From the NCBI GenBank assembly GCA_902806565.1, contig CADCXA010000066.1, positions 496,001-560,000 on the forward strand: a stretch of 64,000 nucleotides of DNA. Reading direction: 5' to 3'. This document shows positions 62,020 through 64,000 of this stretch, piece by piece. The position numbers were made by a program, and so were the translations under genes. Every line of letters starts with the position of its first letter. The first letter of the stretch is position 1. The notes under the pieces are model-generated. The model made no database searches. It was not told where the DNA came from and worked only from the letters and a program-made list of their open reading frames with translations. The stretch comes from Hypoxylon rubiginosum (taxonomy: Eukaryota; Ascomycota; Sordariomycetes; Xylariales; Hypoxylaceae).

Positions 62020-62869
62020 ATTGGGCGAAAACGAATCGGGGAATTCCCCAGTGATGTTAGATATAGGTATGTATCTTATGGCTCGGGAACTTGGTCCTCG
62101 GTTCGCGCAGGGTCGATTCGGTCTCGTGTCACCCCTTCAGATATTGATCCGGGGTAGACTGGATTGTGGACAAGGCGCTGAAAAGCTTGGTTCTTGAAGG
62201 GGAGGGTTGTGAAACGTGGGATCGGGTTCAGAGCTCATGCGGAGCGAAGCCAGCGTCAGGCACACCCGGACATTAATAGTCAGTACCTAATGAAAAGTCG
62301 TCCGATATGAACCGGTTCGCAAGTTTGCCTATACTATCCCGTATGCCGAAGATTATGCTAAGGTATAGGGTATCGAGTGTGTCTCCCGTACAATAAACTT
62401 GGTGGTGTAGCAAACAGCCCGACGACCTGCAGAATCGAATTATTGTGGCTTAGCAGACCTAGCTACGTAATTCCTCGGAAGCTAATGTGCGGTACGAGTG
62501 TGGTGCAAGTGTGATACAGTGTGTGAAAGTTGCCCTTTACTTCAGCGCCCTTTAGCCCTTTAAGCCCCGTAGCGTGGGGATATAAGCGATAGAGGGCTGA
62601 GAGGTAGCCGTCCAGCCGATGGGCACCTGGTAACCTTCCCCACTCCCCTATCACTAAACTTCGTCTCCTGGTCCGTACGAAGAGGTTATTCTTACTAGTG
62701 AGACAACTCTAACCACCCAGCCGGGAAGACTTGGACGACTCAAGGTTCTCAAGTTCTCGGCTCTTCATACATCAGAGTATTACCAAATTTTGTCTTGTTT
62801 GACTTGTCCAAATAAGGTATTTGGTAAGACAGTCAGGACAGTGTTTGTTGCTCTATTCATTTCCCTCTG

Positions 62870-62870
62870 C

Positions 62871-62903
<33 letters not shown>
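62870..62903. repeat. (CTGT)n microsatellite
   Basis: About eight tetranucleotide copies. Confidence 0.9.
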
Positions 62904-63764
62904 ATTAGTACCGAGATAACAACTAGTCCACATCAACATAAAGGCTTTGAATAGGGGTCTTCTGATACAATGGGGAGTTCGGATGTCACAACGTCATATC
63001 TTCAAACTCCCTAATATCAAGCCCCTGCCGTTCATCCCAACAATGCACTTACATACGCCTGGGATGCTGGGGTAAGGAGTTCGAGATCTAGAATATCCCT
63101 AAATAGCCAGAATGCAACTTGCGGTAGCGTCAATGCAGACGTGGGATTTTTTACTACTAATACTGACTGCTCCGCCGGAGATGCAGCGTCGGTATTCCCG
63201 TGATCCGGTGCATCTATTTCTTACATGTACATAAGGCATCGGAAGATGCAACTCTATCTCGGCCGCAGAGGAGATGTATGTATGATGTATGCAACTGTAA
63301 TTGTAAGCACTTATCTTGCTTGGTCACCACCACCTCCTCACCGATGCTTCATGTACACATAAAAGTTTGCTTCCTCCCTCTTCAGCAACCCATCGGTATG
63401 AGACGGTCACATCCGAGCTGCATGTGTCGTGCTCTACACAATCCTACTGATACCTCGCGATGCAGCTTACCTTACGTAGGTTATGTATGTAATTCTGAAA
63501 GGGTAGATAGTGCCAATGTAATGGGTAGTATAAAATATACGGCAATGATGCCTACAGAAAAGAGGTTTTATTTCTAAGGATGCTTAAAGGCTATTAAATA
63601 CCTCCACAGTGCGTATCGCACCTTCCATCTCCTACCTTCTATCGTAAAATGGAAAGTACTTCTTGAGACCTGGAAAGCGTGTCCTTAGTCAGCGAACGTA
63701 AAGGTCCGCTGAAAAAATAGGAGCGCGCCCCACTTTAGTCTGGGTCGCACCTTCCTTCCTTTGG

Positions 63765-63771
63765 TTATAAA
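63765..63771 (+). promoter_or_regulatory. TATA box of the U6 gene
   Basis: TTATAAA about 20-25 bp ahead of the presumed U6 5' end, as expected for Pol III U6 promoters. Confidence 0.6.
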
Positions 63772-63788
63772 CCATTAGTAAAGAACAA

Positions 63789-63893
63789 CCTTCGCCTTCG
63801 GGCATTTGGTCAATTTGAAACGATACAGAGAAGATTAGCATGGCCCCTGCACTAAGGATGACACGCTCAATCAAAGAGAAGCAACCAATTTTT
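63789..63893 (+). ncRNA. U6: U6 spliceosomal snRNA
   Basis: Carries the 5' stem-loop (GCC-TTCG-GGC), CATTTGGTCAATTTGAAACG, the ACAGAGA box in GATACAGAGAAGATTAGCAT, GGCCCCTGCA, and AAGGATGACACG with the AGC triad region. It ends at a T7 run (63890-63896) that acts as Pol III terminator. U6 forms the catalytic core of the spliceosome with U2 and U5. The exact 5' end is estimated to within a few bases. No intron is seen in the gene. Confidence 0.92.
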
Positions 63894-63896
63894 TTG
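63890..63896 (+). terminator. Pol III terminator of U6
   Basis: Seven T residues at the U6 3' end; more T-runs follow downstream. Confidence 0.8.
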
Positions 63897-64000
63897 GCAT
63901 TTTTTTGCACCATTTTTTTGCACCATTTTTTAGCCCCTCCTTTCCTTCCCGTTTTCTACCTAAATCTCCTCGGAAATAACATATTACACCTTATGGGCAG

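Larger units (their letters stand above)
62020..63788. other. Intergenic gap, no gene seen
   Basis: Upstream of the RhoGAP gene and of U6. Contains a (CTGT)n microsatellite (62870-62903); no protein gene supported. Confidence 0.5.

Noticed and set aside
1..64000. CRISPR array, insertion sequence or bacterial operon
   Set aside because: None seen; spliceosomal introns and Pol III genes show this is eukaryotic nuclear DNA.

Overview
The window is nuclear DNA of a filamentous ascomycete, most likely a Sordariomycete. Genes carry short introns (about 50-130 nt) with GTAAGT/GTGAGT-type donors and CTAAC/CTGAC-like branch sites. The gene set is typical of mould genomes: a TeaA/Tea1 kelch protein, KOG1/Raptor, Med12/Srb8, an Rgd1-type F-BAR RhoGAP, a DUF3176 membrane protein and many secreted proteins. 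There is also an initiator tRNA-Met and a U6 snRNA. Species cannot be told from the sequence alone. Exon structures below were worked out by hand from splice signals and reading-frame continuity.

Left part (1-9.9 kb): a DJ-1/PfpI gene, then a run of damaged genes. These are a polysaccharide-lyase-like pseudogene with a decayed 5' exon, a coding relic near 3.3-3.7 kb, a seven-exon relic at 6.3-7.6 kb whose phases all fit but which has two nonsense codons and a lost start, and an RBR ubiquitin ligase split by one TAG. Only the hexapeptide acetyltransferase is open, and it seems to lack the family catalytic His. Nearly all stops are TAA/TAG/TGA where CAA/CAG/CGA would fit, as expected of C-to-T decay such as repeat-induced point mutation (RIP). 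An odd tRNA gene (4.3 kb) and tRNAi-Met (9.3 kb) lie among them.

Middle-left (10-22.5 kb): two large housekeeping genes, KOG1 (minus) and TeaA (plus), are divergent and share a 3.3 kb non-coding spacer.

Middle (26.5-47.6 kb): a stretch rich in secreted and membrane proteins. In order: a 55-residue secreted peptide, a GH17 beta-glucanase, a PQ-loop transporter, an S1/P1 nuclease, a further gene relic, an Asn-rich secreted 'S17-like' protein, a 10-Cys secreted protein, a 77-residue secreted peptide with paired CX3C motifs, a sedolisin protease and a DUF3176 membrane protein. A 5S rRNA fragment and a duplicated coding-like unit are embedded here. The nutrient-degrading enzymes and small Cys-rich secreted proteins suggest a role in saprotrophy or host/microbe interaction; that is inference.

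Right part (49-64 kb): Med12/SRB8, a small Asterix/UPF0139 ER-membrane protein, an F-BAR/RhoGAP gene and, at the edge, a U6 snRNA gene. The long gaps hold microsatellites and palindromic ACCTAGGT-type motifs but no gene I can support.
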